From: Brevibacillus laterosporus LMG 15441
GTDB lineage: Bacteria > Bacillota > Bacilli > Brevibacillales > Brevibacillaceae
Length of the DNA: 64,000 bases
Direction: 5' to 3'
Assembly (NCBI RefSeq): GCF_000219535.2
Contig: NZ_CP007806.1
Location: 1,894,501 to 1,958,500 of the forward strand
Positions within the stretch are counted from its first letter, which is position 1; every line of letters starts with the position of its first letter. Below, piece by piece: positions 1 to 8,627 of this stretch. The translations under genes and the position numbers were made by a program. The notes beneath the pieces were generated by a model. The model worked only from the letters and a program-made list of their open reading frames with translations. It was not told where the DNA came from and ran no database searches.

Positions 1-1
1 T

Positions 2-2689
2 CCTGATGAGAGCATAGTAGGGTATTTCTACGATGAGCTTGGCAGGATTCAAAAGGAAATGTTTATTTCCACAGATGGTGATAATCGGGAGACAAAATAT
101 TCGTATACAAACAGGGATCGTACAGTGATGAAATCGTTGCCTAACAAAACAGGTCTGATTACTTCATATACACCTGCTGGGGAAGTCGTGTTCTCCGTAG
201 AGGTAGATAGTCAGGGTAATCGACGTACTCTCGTAGAAAATAGCTATGCAGAGGATGGAAAACGATTAGTAGCAACATATCCGTATGGGAAAAAGGAAAA
301 AGGAACCACATACAGCTATCACAGTGATGGAACCCTAAAGACTGTCACAGACGCGCTGAAACGCACGACCACCATGCAATACGCTAATCAGGTCGAGGAT
401 AGCAGTTTGATAATTCCGGTAGAAAAAACGATTGCTCCCAATGGATTAGAAACCACACAGCTTTATGATCGCTATGGACAAATGATTACCAGTATGGTTC
501 AAACGGCAGACGGTACGTTATCAACGGAAACTCAAATGCAGTATGACCGCTTTGGCAATCCAACGCATAAGCAGATCACAAACGAACAGGGAGAAAAACG
601 CAGCTGGGACTACAAATATGATCTGCGAGGAGAACCCATCTATGTAAAAGACCCGGAAAAGAACGTATATAAATTCCAATACAATGCAAATGGGAACCTG
701 ATGAGTACCTTTGAGAATGACAAGGAGACGGCCCGTTACGTATTCAATGGTCTCTCATGGAAGCTTCGAGAGATTGACCCAGCAACAGAAAAGATCAAAG
801 AGAATTACGAATATGATCAGAGTGGAAATCTAACCAGCTTTACGGATCAGAAGGGAAATATTCGTAAATATACCTATACACCATTCTATGAGCTGGATAC
901 GATGCAGGTGTTGTCGGGTAAAAAAGTAGTAGAGACGGAGAAGAATACCTACGATCCAACGACACGCCAGCTAGTCACCCAGCAAAACAATGATACAAAG
1001 GTTTCCTATACGTATGACAGCTTTTTACGCCCGACTTCCATGACTACATTTGGACGTACGTACGAACAAAGATACGAGGATGAAGATGATATCCCTGATT
1101 CGATTGTGTATCCAGATGGAACTATCACAGCTTACAACTATGACGAGCTAGGACGCATCTTATCCGTCAAACATCCAGGAATGGATAAAATCACCTATGA
1201 GTACGATACATCTACGACAGGGGATACCGTACATGTCCAGTATCCAAACGGCACCAAAGTCGAGAAAGGCTTCGACTCATTTGGCCAGACAACAGATGTG
1301 CAGCATTTCCAAGCCAACAACAAAGCATGGACAGAGCAAAACCAATACAATGGTTTTGGAAATCTAGTGGAAACAACGGTAAACCAATCCGCTTCCACGT
1401 TCGGCTACGATAAACTGGATCGGATTCGTAAGGAAACAACACCGACAAGAAAACAAACGTATACGTACGACGAACGGGGCAATCGCCAAAGTATTTTGAC
1501 GGCAAAATCTCCAACGATTGCAGACAGCTCGTACACCTACGATGCCCTCAATCGTCTCAAAACCTATGCAAAAAATGGAAAAGAAAGCACCTACACATAC
1601 TATCCGGGTGAGCTTAGAGCAAGTAAAAAAATAAACGGAAAAACAACTCACTATGTCTATCTAAACGGCAACGTGATTGAGGAGTTAGATGAAAAGAACA
1701 ACCTCCAAGCCCGTAACATCTGGGGAAATGAACTACTTTACCACGATGATGTAAAAGGTGACAAACAAGGCTATTACTATACAAATGCCCACGGTGACAT
1801 TGTAGAAATAAAGGATAAAGACGGGCAAACCCTGAATAAGTATGAGTACGACCTATGGGGAAATGTGGAAAGCAAGCAGGAAACGATGTCCAATCCGTTC
1901 TTGTATGCGGGAGAGCTATATGATGAAGAATCTGGCTTGATTTATTTGCGCGCCAGGTATTATGATCCAAATGATGGAAGATTTATAACAGAGGATACGT
2001 ATAAGGGGCAAGTGGATAATCCGCTTAGTTTGAATCGGTATACGTATGTGCATAACAATCCTGTGGGTAATGTTGATCCTACTGGGAATTGGTGTGAATC
2101 TAAGGATGGAAAATGGGCACATCCTGGCGGATGTAGTAGTAAATCTAGCAAAAAGTCTCATGATAATGATCATAGTGGTGACTTTATCATTGAAAACGGT
2201 AAAGTTATTGGGGCTTTCAAATATGATGATGGTAGTGGGGCCAGAGAATTAGAAGGATTTGAAGATCCATTTACTTACATTACAGGTGTTGGTGGGCTAC
2301 TAAAAGGAGCTGTAAAAACAGGAGCTAAAAAAGTTACACAAGAAGCTACCAACTTATTAATTAAGATGGACTTACAATTTTTTTCTAAAGGAACAAGTAA
2401 ATATATTGAGCCTTGGATTCAAAAAAGTGCTTATAAAGCTATTACAGACAAATTTGGAAAAAACGGGGCCCATAAATTTGCAGAAGCAATGAAAAAAGGT
2501 TTGGTAGGTCCAAAGGGACAAGAAGGAATAAAACCACTTAAAGGATCTCTTAAAAAAAATGGAGTAATATATACACATGAAATAAAGATTCTTGACAAAC
2601 AACTGGGAGACTATCGAATTTATGGACGCTTCGATAAAGAACGTTCACAATTTATCTTTGATTGGTTTGATAAAGGATTGCATAATTAA
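2..2689 (+). CDS. RHS/YD-repeat polymorphic toxin, 3' part (5' end outside window)
   Basis: The reading frame is open to the window edge, so the gene starts upstream. The protein is built of YD repeats (many YTYD, YEYD, YDELGR-like units) that form the RHS shell around a toxic C-terminus. The RHS-associated core lies at about residues 610-675 counted from the Met at 59, with the hallmark stretches ARYYDP, GRFITED and NPVGNVDPTG. After this conserved junction about 200 variable residues follow, which is where RHS proteins carry their toxin. The last 100 residues (around THEIKI, GDYRIYG, FDWFDKGLH) look like a compact nuclease-type domain. I cannot name the family; a BECR/RelE-like fold is only a guess. 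The small gene directly downstream is the expected immunity partner. Base composition drops in G+C after the core, as usual for exchanged toxin tips. Confidence 0.9.
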   Translation, partial: PDESIVGYFYDELGRIQKEMFISTDGDNRETKYSYTNRDRTVMKSLPNKTGLITSYTPAGEVVFSVEVDSQGNRRTLVENSYAEDGKRLVATYPYGKKEKGTTYSYHSDGTLKTVTDALKRTTTMQYANQVEDSSLIIPVEKTIAPNGLETTQLYDRYGQMITSMVQTADGTLSTETQMQYDRFGNPTHKQITNEQGEKRSWDYKYDLRGEPIYVKDPEKNVYKFQYNANGNLMSTFENDKETARYVFNGLSWKLREIDPATEKIKENYEYDQSGNLTSFTDQKGNIRKYTYTPFYELDTMQVLSGKKVVETEKNTYDPTTRQLVTQQNNDTKVSYTYDSFLRPTSMTTFGRTYEQRYEDEDDIPDSIVYPDGTITAYNYDELGRILSVKHPGMDKITYEYDTSTTGDTVHVQYPNGTKVEKGFDSFGQTTDVQHFQANNKAWTEQNQYNGFGNLVETTVNQSASTFGYDKLDRIRKETTPTRKQTYTYDERGNRQSILTAKSPTIADSSYTYDALNRLKTYAKNGKESTYTYYPGELRASKKINGKTTHYVYLNGNVIEELDEKNNLQARNIWGNELLYHDDVKGDKQGYYYTNAHGDIVEIKDKDGQTLNKYEYDLWGNVESKQETMSNPFLYAGELYDEESGLIYLRARYYDPNDGRFITEDTYKGQVDNPLSLNRYTYVHNNPVGNVDPTGNWCESKDGKWAHPGGCSSKSSKKSHDNDHSGDFIIENGKVIGAFKYDDGSGARELEGFEDPFTYITGVGGLLKGAVKTGAKKVTQEATNLLIKMDLQFFSKGTSKYIEPWIQKSAYKAITDKFGKNGAHKFAEAMKKGLVGPKGQEGIKPLKGSLKKNGVIYTHEIKILDKQLGDYRIYGRFDKERSQFIFDWFDKGLHN

Positions 2690-2715
2690 AAATTTTAATT
2701 TGGGAGTGATAGTAT

Positions 2716-3045
2716 TTGACTTTTGATGAATTAAGAGAATGGTCTATACAACATAATGTTGAAAAAAGGACAAAAGAAGGGTTTTTAGATGTTATTACGA
2801 ACATAGGAAAAGATTCTCCTAATAGGATTGATGAATATTTTGAAGACAAATTCAATCCTGAATATCTGGAAATCAATATTTATAAAGTTGCTTTTACAAT
2901 TGCAAATTGGCCAGAATGTGATTTTAACTATATTGCATCTTATGCCAAAATTGAATATAAAGGAAAGAATATGGGGGTTTATAAGCTAATTTTTAATCAT
3001 GAAGGTGAAGTAGAAGATGATTACTGGTCTTCCAATGAAGATTAA
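2716..3045 (+). CDS. Probable immunity protein for the RHS toxin
   Basis: This 109-residue, acidic, soluble protein has no signal peptide or membrane segment. It starts at a TTG 26 bases after the RHS stop codon, with GGGAGTG about 8 bases upstream. I do not recognise a named family. Its position directly after a toxin tip, small size, acidic C-terminus (EVEDDYWSSNED) and AT-rich composition shared with the toxin tip fit a cognate cytoplasmic immunity protein. The function is inferred from context only. Confidence 0.6.
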   Translation: MTFDELREWSIQHNVEKRTKEGFLDVITNIGKDSPNRIDEYFEDKFNPEYLEINIYKVAFTIANWPECDFNYIASYAKIEYKGKNMGVYKLIFNHEGEVEDDYWSSNED

Positions 3046-3510
3046 CATTTTTTGCAGTCTTCCTTGTAACAAGGCTCAGTGTGGATATGCTAGAAAAGGT
3101 GCTTCTTTATGGGGTATCTCCGAAAGAAGTAAATTGGCCAGTCGTTAAGTTGCAACAAGCAGGCGTTTCGAACATCCTTCGTCTTCAGACATCATAGGAT
3201 TTATTATTGAGTCTGTGATATTACTGCTGTTAAGGGAAGATATCGGTGCTGAAGTGTATTACGAGAATGTGATGAGACTCTTTATTTGGATATGATTATC
3301 TGACGGGTATTCCATACAACACAATCTATCGAGCCCATAGTTCCTAATTTTAAAATATGGGGATGTTGTGGAACTCTAAAAAGACCTTTTTGGTGATATT
3401 ATCCCCTTTGAGTAGACAGTGTAAAAAGCCCACCGACAGTGGGTGGTACACTCTACTTGGAGGGGATTTTCCCATTGAACAACTACTTCTGGTGACACCT
3501 CCTTTCCCCT
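3046..3510. other. Non-coding/degenerate stretch after the toxin-immunity pair
   Basis: No intact gene is visible. Short open stretches with several stops occur around 3070-3190 and 3200-3345. They could be remnants of older toxin or immunity cassettes, but I cannot assign them. Confidence 0.4.
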
Positions 3511-3752
3511 CCTTGTACTTTTTTAAAACATCAAGTTGCTGTTTTAAGAACCTATTTTCTTGTTTCAATTTCTCCAACTCTGATATAAACTCCGCCCCTT
3601 TCCCATACGTGTACTGTTTACCTACAGTCTGCTCAAAACGATGTGTCTCGCCATTTCTATACCATCGCATCCATGTTTTTAATTTTAATACAAAACTGAT
3701 CGATCACTTCTTTCACGGGGATACCAGCCAATCTCATCTCAACAGCCTTCAT
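3511..3752 (-). pseudogene. IS3-family OrfA (helix-turn-helix) fragment, frameshifted
   Basis: On the minus strand an N-terminal piece beginning at 3752 (MKAVEMRLAGIPVKEVIDQF) ends at a stop. The next part continues in another frame from about 3670 with MRWYRNGETHRFEQ and a leucine-zipper-like run (ELEKLKQENRFLKQQL, LKKYKE). Together they match the layout of an IS3-family OrfA: an HTH domain followed by a coiled coil. The frames differ, so a frameshift near 3670 has killed it. The OrfB catalytic part is absent on the 3' side. Confidence 0.7.
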
Positions 3753-3868
3753 GTTGTTAGCTACTTGCCTATAATTTATATGGGTAAAGAGCTAGGAAAA
3801 TATAGTGTGCTTTTTAAACTATCAGGTGAAACATACGATGATTATTTAGTTATCTATTAGTATCTTTG

Positions 3869-3912
3869 AAGGCCCTCAAATGAATAGTGGACGTTCACTT
3901 GGGGGCCTTTTT
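3869..3912 (+). terminator. Rho-independent terminator
   Basis: An inverted repeat with GGCCCTCAA on the left arm and TTGGGGGCC on the right is followed by TTTTT. It closes an unreadable remnant whose last codons (about 3780-3860, ending LSGETYDDYLVIY) may be the tail of a lost immunity gene. Confidence 0.75.
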
Positions 3913-3917
3913 ATGCA

Positions 3918-4060
3918 ATGCCATCCTATGAAAAAATGATGAGACAAGCAAGAGAACATATCCATTTGCAAAATTTGTTTCAGATTTGTTTGCAGTTGCA
4001 ATGGATTGACATTTCTCTGAACATGTTCCTTGAAAAAATTCCAAAATAGAAAGGAGGTAA
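3918..4060 (+). pseudogene. Decayed toxin C-terminal tip (inferred)
   Basis: A short frame starts MPSYEKMMRQAREH. After about 20 codons the more protein-like reading moves to another frame (SDLFAVAMD, HFSEHVP, KNSKIERR) interrupted by two TGA codons. It runs to a stop that overlaps the AAAGGAGG ribosome site of the next, immunity-like gene. That arrangement is typical of a toxin tip joined to its immunity gene. Frameshift plus nonsense codons indicate a dead remnant. The identification is inference from context. Confidence 0.4.
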
Positions 4061-4063
4061 ATC

Positions 4064-4396
4064 ATGTTTATCAAATTTGACAAGTTTGAATTACTAGAGC
4101 TATTTTGTAAAGAACCAATAGTCCTTCATTAAAAAGAAACGGGTATGTATATATACTCAAAGCAGGACAAGCATGGTTTTAATCTACAGTTGTATTTATC
4201 TGTTTATGAGTATATATGTACCTTGAGCTTGACCCATAAAGATCTGGAAGATTCAATTTTTGAATTTGAACTAATTGATGTTGAAAGTATAAGAACAGAA
4301 AGTGATCTTTTAATCATTAGACAATCAAACTCACATAGAGATATTTCTGTTAAATTTAAACCGAATTTTTCGTTAGAAATACTAAAATTTAAATAG
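4064..4396 (+). pseudogene. Immunity-like gene interrupted by an in-frame ochre codon
   Basis: An ATG at 4064 has a strong AAAGGAGG site 5-6 bases upstream. The frame reads 22 codons (MFIKFDKFELLELF...) to a TAA at 4130-4132 and then continues in the same frame for 88 more codons (KETGMYIYSKQDKHGFNLQL...). The continuous 110-residue reading looks like one small acidic cytoplasmic protein of the kind found beside toxin tips. The TAA probably replaces a GAA codon. Restart at the ATG at 4145 is possible but has no good ribosome site. Confidence 0.6.
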
Positions 4397-4436
4397 ACTC
4401 AAAAATACACTCCACATGAGTAGTGCAAGCTGAAGT

Positions 4437-4940
4437 GCACCCCTTAAGTAGACATTGGAAAAAGCTCTGAGGTTTTCCGATGAACTTTAGGGGTTGTATT
4501 TTTTTATGACGGATAAAGGACAAAAATTTAAAAGTTATCCAGAATCATTGAAAATGGAAGACGTTCTTTTACACATGGAGAAAAGGGGGATGTACAAATT
4601 GGAAATTCAGGACAAAGACCGCTTAAAAAAGTGGATGAGAAAGTACAGACAACAGGGTGTGTTTGGACTTCTAGATCGACGCCGACGTTGTCAAACCTCT
4701 ATTGTTCAGGATAGATATGTTCAAAAACTGAAGTGAGAAAAATGGAGTCCTAAAAAAGTGTTCTGACGTTACCCAATATCGAATTGGTGAAGAATGTATC
4801 TACCTGCAATCAAAGATTTATGTACGCATGAGATCATTGCTCATTCATATCAGTACTCGAAATGACAATGCCCTTGTACTAGAAATTTTGGCGTATATGA
4901 GTTTCTATTCCCGCTATCACTTGTCCAAAATGTTGTTCTT
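4437..4940 (+). pseudogene. IS3-family element remnant (OrfA start plus OrfB fragment)
   Basis: The stretch begins with an end-like CACCCCTTAAGTAGACA. A similar GAGTAGACA occurs near 3411 beside the other IS3 fragment. An 80-codon OrfA-like frame at 4494-4736 (HTH-rich: DRLKKWMRKYRQQGVFGLLDRR) stops early. Further on, around 4795-4900, the catalytic-core phrase LPAIKDLCTHEIIAHSYQYS and, in another frame, RNDNALVLEIL match an IS3 OrfB integrase near its second Asp. Frameshifts and missing segments show a dead element. Confidence 0.65.
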
Positions 4941-5246
4941 CAAAAATATACTCGTCACAGAAACTTCGTGGTTTTAAAGCTCTGTCTTGAATGCCTATAT
5001 ATCAAATTCATAAAAATGAAAAAATAGGCTTGGTGCAATAAAAAAATAAAGTTATAATAAATGCACATAAATTTGATTGCTTAGTTTCGTTCCTATTGGA
5101 ATGAGTTTTTAAGGACAGAAAAAATACAGTTAGTTTGGCCGTCATCACCATCTAGTTATTTGTGGTTACATTATATATTAAATAACGGATTGTGGATAAT
5201 ATGTTATTAAAGTTACAAAATAATAATTCATTAAAGGAGATTCATA

Positions 5247-5390
5247 GTGTATCAATGCCCAGAATGAAAGGGAAAATTTGTATGGCTGACAGATCAAGAC
5301 AACGGAGGCATTATCAGTAATAAGTACTATTGTAATACATGCAATATTGAAGAAGTTATTAAGTATAGAGAGGTAACAATCAAAGATTAA
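5247..5390 (+). pseudogene. Small zinc-ribbon-like ORF with an in-frame UGA in its CxxC
   Basis: A GTG at 5247 lies 7 bases after AAAGGAGA. The 47-codon frame reads MYQCPE, then TGA (5265-5267), then KGKFVWLTDQDNGG..., ending at a TAA at 5388-5390. A second CxxC pair (CNTC) occurs at residues 32-35. The UGA sits where the second Cys of a CPEC knuckle would be, so a TGC/TGT to TGA change is the simplest explanation. No other selenoprotein gene is visible here, so recoding is unlikely but not excluded. Confidence 0.5.
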
Positions 5391-5416
5391 GGAACAGGCA
5401 ATTATATAAAATAAAA

Positions 5417-5444
5417 ACTCTGCATCACTTAATCGATGCAGAGT
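5417..5444 (-). terminator. Rho-independent terminator of the PLAT-domain gene
   Basis: A perfect 10-bp stem (ACTCTGCATC / GATGCAGAGT) with an 8-base loop is followed on the minus strand by a T-rich tail. Confidence 0.8.
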
Positions 5445-5458
5445 ATAATCAATGATAT

Positions 5459-5950
5459 TTAGCGGGTTAAAATAACTGAATAAGGGCCACCCGTCCCCTC
5501 TCCAATCCATTGATTATTGGAGAAAACCCATCTTTTCTCCTTATATTCAACTGTAAAAGAAGTTGGATACCATCCTGGTTTATTCCCTGTGCCGTCTGAG
5601 TATACCGTAATAGCTAAAATCTCACCAAGGTCTCTGTTTACAGTTATATAATATTTGTCTTTAGCGCCACGTTCAAAATCGTTATAATTCGGTATATCCA
5701 AAAGTGCTGGTTCTGACATTCCATTTTTGCCTGTTAATGTTACATAAATGTTCGAATCTGTTCCTGCATCCTTTACATCACCTGTTTGTACAGTGACAGC
5801 GTAAATATAGGAGGCAGTCACATTGACTTGAGGATTTACACTAGCTTTGTGATTGCTGTTGGAATTCTGAGCAATATCACTAGCATAAACACTTTGACCA
5901 GCAAATAAAAGAGCTACCGTCATCATTGTAGATAGAGCGAAATGTTTCAT
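5459..5950 (-). CDS. Secreted PLAT/LH2-domain protein
   Basis: This 163-residue protein has a clear signal peptide (MKHFALSTMMTVALLFAGQS followed by VYASD; cleavage near residue 23). The mature part is a single PLAT/LH2 beta-sandwich: YAVTVQTGDVKDAGTDSNIY at about residues 49-68, then a variable middle, then PGWYPTSFTVEY and a C-terminal WVFSNNQWI strand. PLAT domains usually bind lipid or protein partners and are often attached to lipases. Here the domain stands alone and is secreted. The gene has an upstream AGGAG site and its own terminator, so it is monocistronic. The partner is unknown. Confidence 0.8.
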   Translation of the reverse strand: MKHFALSTMMTVALLFAGQSVYASDIAQNSNSNHKASVNPQVNVTASYIYAVTVQTGDVKDAGTDSNIYVTLTGKNGMSEPALLDIPNYNDFERGAKDKYYITVNRDLGEILAITVYSDGTGNKPGWYPTSFTVEYKEKRWVFSNNQWIGEGTGGPYSVILTR

Positions 5951-6149
5951 AAAAACCCTCTCCTTTATTAATGGTATTTTATGGATCGATTAAATTATAC
6001 TTCCATTTTATGAGTTTTGCAGTTATCATATGTGTGTATTTTGTGATAAATCAGTAATTTAGATACTCATATAATAAAATCAAGAATTTATCAGCGTTGA
6101 CAAATGAGTATTAGGAATAAGAATAAACAAGGAAGTTGGGTTGATAAGT

Positions 6150-6361
6150 ATGCTAAGGTCTTTTGAAGATGACATATTGATTAAAGGCGAAGTAACTCAA
6201 ATGCCAACAGAAAAGTATAAGAAAATGAGAGACGCTTTGTTCGCTATATCGGTATTGGATTTTTAAAAACAGGGGATTATGAACTAGATTACGAAGAAGT
6301 AGTTGATACGTTTAAGATAGCTAAAAATTGTGCTAGAAAAGCGTTAGGATTAAAAAAGTGA
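6150..6361 (+). pseudogene. Small hypothetical gene, frameshifted
   Basis: The frame from the ATG at 6150 (or the TTG at 6141) gives MLRSFEDDILIKGEVTQMPT and ends at 6266. A better continuation lies in another frame (RYIGIGFLKTGDYELDYEEV ... KNCARKALGLKK, ending at 6361). A one-base deletion near 6240 would join them into a soluble protein of about 70 residues. I do not recognise a family. Confidence 0.45.
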
Positions 6362-6474
6362 CGATGCTGGCGATGTTTGTTTTTGCTTCTATGAATTTAA
6401 AAAAGCTCGTTAATTGGATTTGGAATCTTGAAAAGGAGAATCGTAAGCTTCAACAACTTACCGTGTACCAGTAA
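6358..6474 (+). pseudogene. C-terminal end of an IS1182-type transposase
   Basis: Only the tail remains: MLAMFVFASMNLKKLVNW is a characteristic C-terminal phrase of IS1182/IS4-like transposases, which usually read LAMFAFACMNMKKLA. No upstream catalytic part is present. The stem-loop at 6483-6519 follows immediately, as at the end of such elements. Confidence 0.55.
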
Positions 6475-6482
6475 AAAATAAA

Positions 6483-6519
6483 ACAAACTCCTCTTATAAT
6501 AATAGATAAGAAGAGTTTG
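6483..6519. terminator. Stem-loop after the transposase remnant
   Basis: The arms ACAAACTC.TCTTAT and GATAAGAAGAGTTTGT pair around a short AT loop. It could be a terminator or part of the IS end. Confidence 0.5.
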
Positions 6520-6575
6520 TCCGCAGCCTGAGACGATTGTACACTCAATAGTCTAATTACACTAGCGAATTTATT

Positions 6576-7010
6576 TTAGGGCAAGACAAGCGCACTTAAA
6601 TATCCATAAGTTATCTGAACTCTCTCTATATTGTTGCTTTTACGCACTCTATTCATTTCGATGTAGTAATTGAAGGTTCCAGAAAAGGTATGATATGGCC
6701 AACTTAGATTGATTGGAAAGTAAAAAGTAGAATATGGGAGTAAATTAAAAGGAGGAGCTTGTGAATTAAGAAAACTAGAGTCTCCAATTTTGATTCTTTG
6801 CACCCCATCAAAACCATACAGAGCAAAGTACATATTAATAAAGGTGGAATCTCTAGTTCCATAAAGTAGTTCTAATCTTATGTTTAACATTGATTCAAAT
6901 TTCATTGGTTGACCATATCCTGTCGCTATTGGGGGAAGGTTAAGTGTACGGATTGTAGCACTATTTTGAATATCTAGACCAGAAATTTCATTAAAATAAA
7001 GATTAGCCAT
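6576..7010 (-). CDS. Hypothetical protein, beta-rich
   Basis: I chose the ATG at 7010 (MANLYFNEISGLD) because GGTGA lies 5 bases upstream. A GTG three codons earlier overlaps that site. The 144 residues have no signal peptide, no membrane helix and no cysteine. They are rich in aromatic and beta-branched residues (INMYFALYGFDGVQ, YSTFYFPINLSWPY), suggesting a beta-sandwich. I do not recognise the family. Both neighbours are accessory genes. Confidence 0.55.
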   Translation of the reverse strand: MANLYFNEISGLDIQNSATIRTLNLPPIATGYGQPMKFESMLNIRLELLYGTRDSTFINMYFALYGFDGVQRIKIGDSSFLNSQAPPFNLLPYSTFYFPINLSWPYHTFSGTFNYYIEMNRVRKSNNIERVQITYGYLSALVLP

Positions 7011-7328
7011 CAAAGTCACCGTCTTTATAGTTAGTTATCCCATTGTATGTTATGTATAAGAGCAGTATTACTAAATGCAACAAGATTTTTGGGCAGCATC
7101 ATTTTACTGTTTCAGTAGGAATCAGTGAGAAGCGATTAGGAGTAATCCAATAAAAAGTGAGTTTTATCGGATGATTAAATTAAAATAATGTATTTAATAA
7201 TACTTAAGGAACTGGTTATCAATAATGGTTCGAAGGCTAGTTTTGGTATTTTAAAGAAGAGAAAACGAAAATATGAGACAATAAAGTATTATGCTCTGTA
7301 CCAGTAGAACGTTGATGATAACAAAAAA
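7011..7328. other. Intergenic stretch with one copy of a phage-like direct repeat
   Basis: No gene is visible. Positions 7175-7211 resemble 8628-8664 (see the repeat entries); nothing else stands out. Confidence 0.4.
7175..7211 (+). repeat. Direct repeat, copy 1
   Basis: Shares TAAATTAAAATAATGTATT with copy 2, followed by a TAATACT and an A-rich stretch ending in AAGGA. The second copy lies just before a phage ORF, so the repeat may be a phage promoter or leader. Confidence 0.5.
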
Positions 7329-7330
7329 AT

Positions 7331-7363
7331 GCCTCCCTCAGATAAATTGTTCTTGAGGGAGGT
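7331..7363 (-). terminator. Rho-independent terminator
   Basis: The arms GCCTCCCTCA and TGAGGGAGGT are followed on the minus strand by a run of T. It ends the DUF5412-like gene. Confidence 0.85.
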
Positions 7364-7372
7364 TTATTTATC

Positions 7373-7720
7373 TTAATCCATTGTTCTTTTATCGAACGTA
7401 TCTTTTCTAACATCAAGCGATCTGCCATTTATTCTTATATGAGTGTCATCTGTCCATACAACATCAGTATTTGCTTCTTTCCAGCTCCAATAAATAAGCT
7501 TGTCACCAAAAAAACCAACATTAACATCTACTCTCAGCCCACCTTCATCCCCAAAGCGATAAACCTTTGCAGTATATGTATTTTTCGGAGAAGACACCTC
7601 TTTAACTAAATCACCCTTTTGTAGAAATAGTGTAGAATAGAATGCAAAGTATACAATTAGAGATAGAAACACTATTAAAGAAATTAATATTATGAGAAAT
7701 CTTTTGAGTAGTGTCTTCAT
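7373..7720 (-). CDS. DUF5412-family membrane-anchored protein
   Basis: The start is the ATG at 7720, because the longer TTG frame begins inside the ribosome site GGAGGGG. The protein has 115 residues. One N-terminal membrane helix (residues about 8-30: LLKRFLIILISLIVFLSL...) is followed by an extracytoplasmic domain with SPKNTYTAKVYRFGD, IYWSWKEANTDVVW and IRINGRSLDV. This is the pattern of the Bacillus DUF5412 family, whose function is unknown. It lies directly downstream of the Ntox44 gene on the same strand and might be co-transcribed. Whether it protects against that toxin is not shown by the sequence. Confidence 0.65.
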   Translation of the reverse strand: MKTLLKRFLIILISLIVFLSLIVYFAFYSTLFLQKGDLVKEVSSPKNTYTAKVYRFGDEGGLRVDVNVGFFGDKLIYWSWKEANTDVVWTDDTHIRINGRSLDVRKDTFDKRTMD

Positions 7721-7756
7721 AGCGCTCCCCTCCAATTTTTAGATTAGAGTCTAATC

Positions 7757-8534
7757 TTATTCAAAACGGTCATTTAAATACCAATCAATTCCTCTGCGGA
7801 TAGCTTTTTGATCAGTTGGATCATCGAAGTATGAGTCAAACCAGCTTAACTTTGCTGTACCAGACAAAACTTGAACCATTCCTGCTGCACTGAGTAGTGT
7901 TTTAGTGCCAAAGTGATATCTGCCTACATAGCCGTAGTGAATATTTCCAATGTCCTCACCAGTAAGATAGTAGGTTTCTCCATCAATCTTTACAGTTCTT
8001 GTATTATTCCATCCGATTTCTCTTTTTAAATCCCAAGCTCCTTTCGGTCTTACCTGTACAGCAAAGTAGGAAGCTGTTGAAAGCCAAGGATTGATACTAG
8101 GGTTAAAGCGGGCTGCTTGTTCAAACGCTTTTTCTTTAGCTTTTAAATCATCAAGGTTTTCATATGCTTTTCTGGCAAGTGGATATTTAGCAGGTTCATC
8201 AGGAATAGCTCTAGCAATTATTTCATCATCGTTTGATTCAGACTCTTCAACATTGGATAATTCCTTCAATTCTTCTATAGTTGAAACTGACAACTCAAAA
8301 TCTGAATCATACTTTAAAATACCGCCCTCAATACCTTCATTTACAGATTTTACAACTTCTTTATAGGAATCCACAAGTTCTTTATCTAAATTTTCAAAGT
8401 CAATTTCGGAAATATTTAGGGTTCCATCTTCATTCAGACTAATATCTTCCTTTAGGTTACTTATGATGTGCTTGTGAATAGCCAGTAAATAACATAAAAA
8501 CAGCTAGTGTAGCGCTTAATAACTTCTTCATCAT
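7757..8534 (-). pseudogene. Secreted Ntox44-domain toxin, signal region frameshifted
   Basis: The long frame (from 8374, 205 codons) ends with a bacterial toxin 44 domain: VRPKGAWDLKREIGWNN, DIGNIHYGYVGRYHFG, then SWFDSYFDDPTDQKAIRRG, a typical Ntox44 signature. This family is a predicted nuclease. Upstream, at 8534-8458, a separate frame with an excellent AGGAGGAAAA site encodes a signal peptide (MMKKLLSATLAVFMLFTGYS). It runs into a stop, while the bridging residues (ISNLKEDISLNEDGTLNISE) are readable in the toxin frame. A one-base shift near 8450-8463 therefore separates secretion signal and toxin. A sequencing error would give the same picture. Confidence 0.7.
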
Positions 8535-8627
8535 TTTTCCTCCTATTTGTTTAATTGGATAACTTTTCTAAGTTTACTATTATCTGAACATTACTTCAAT
8601 CATAAAGATAAATTTATTATTAGGTAT

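Noticed and set aside
1195-1970. Several minus-strand open frames inside the RHS gene
   Set aside because: They are antisense shadows of the YD-repeat coding sequence, with no ribosome sites and atypical composition.
3357-3860. 167-codon plus-strand frame
   Set aside because: It is mostly antisense to the IS3 OrfA fragment. Only its last about 25 codons before the terminator look protein-like, probably a remnant from another gene.
5265-5267. Selenocysteine interpretation of the in-frame UGA as the main call
   Set aside because: The surroundings are full of pseudogenes and no Sec machinery is visible; a nonsense mutation is simpler. Kept only as a check.
5178-5510. 110-codon minus-strand frame
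   Set aside because: It starts out of frame inside the PLAT gene and crosses that gene's terminator; no ribosome site.
8091-8366. 91-codon plus-strand frame
   Set aside because: Antisense of the Ntox44 toxin gene; Ser/Phe-rich shadow.
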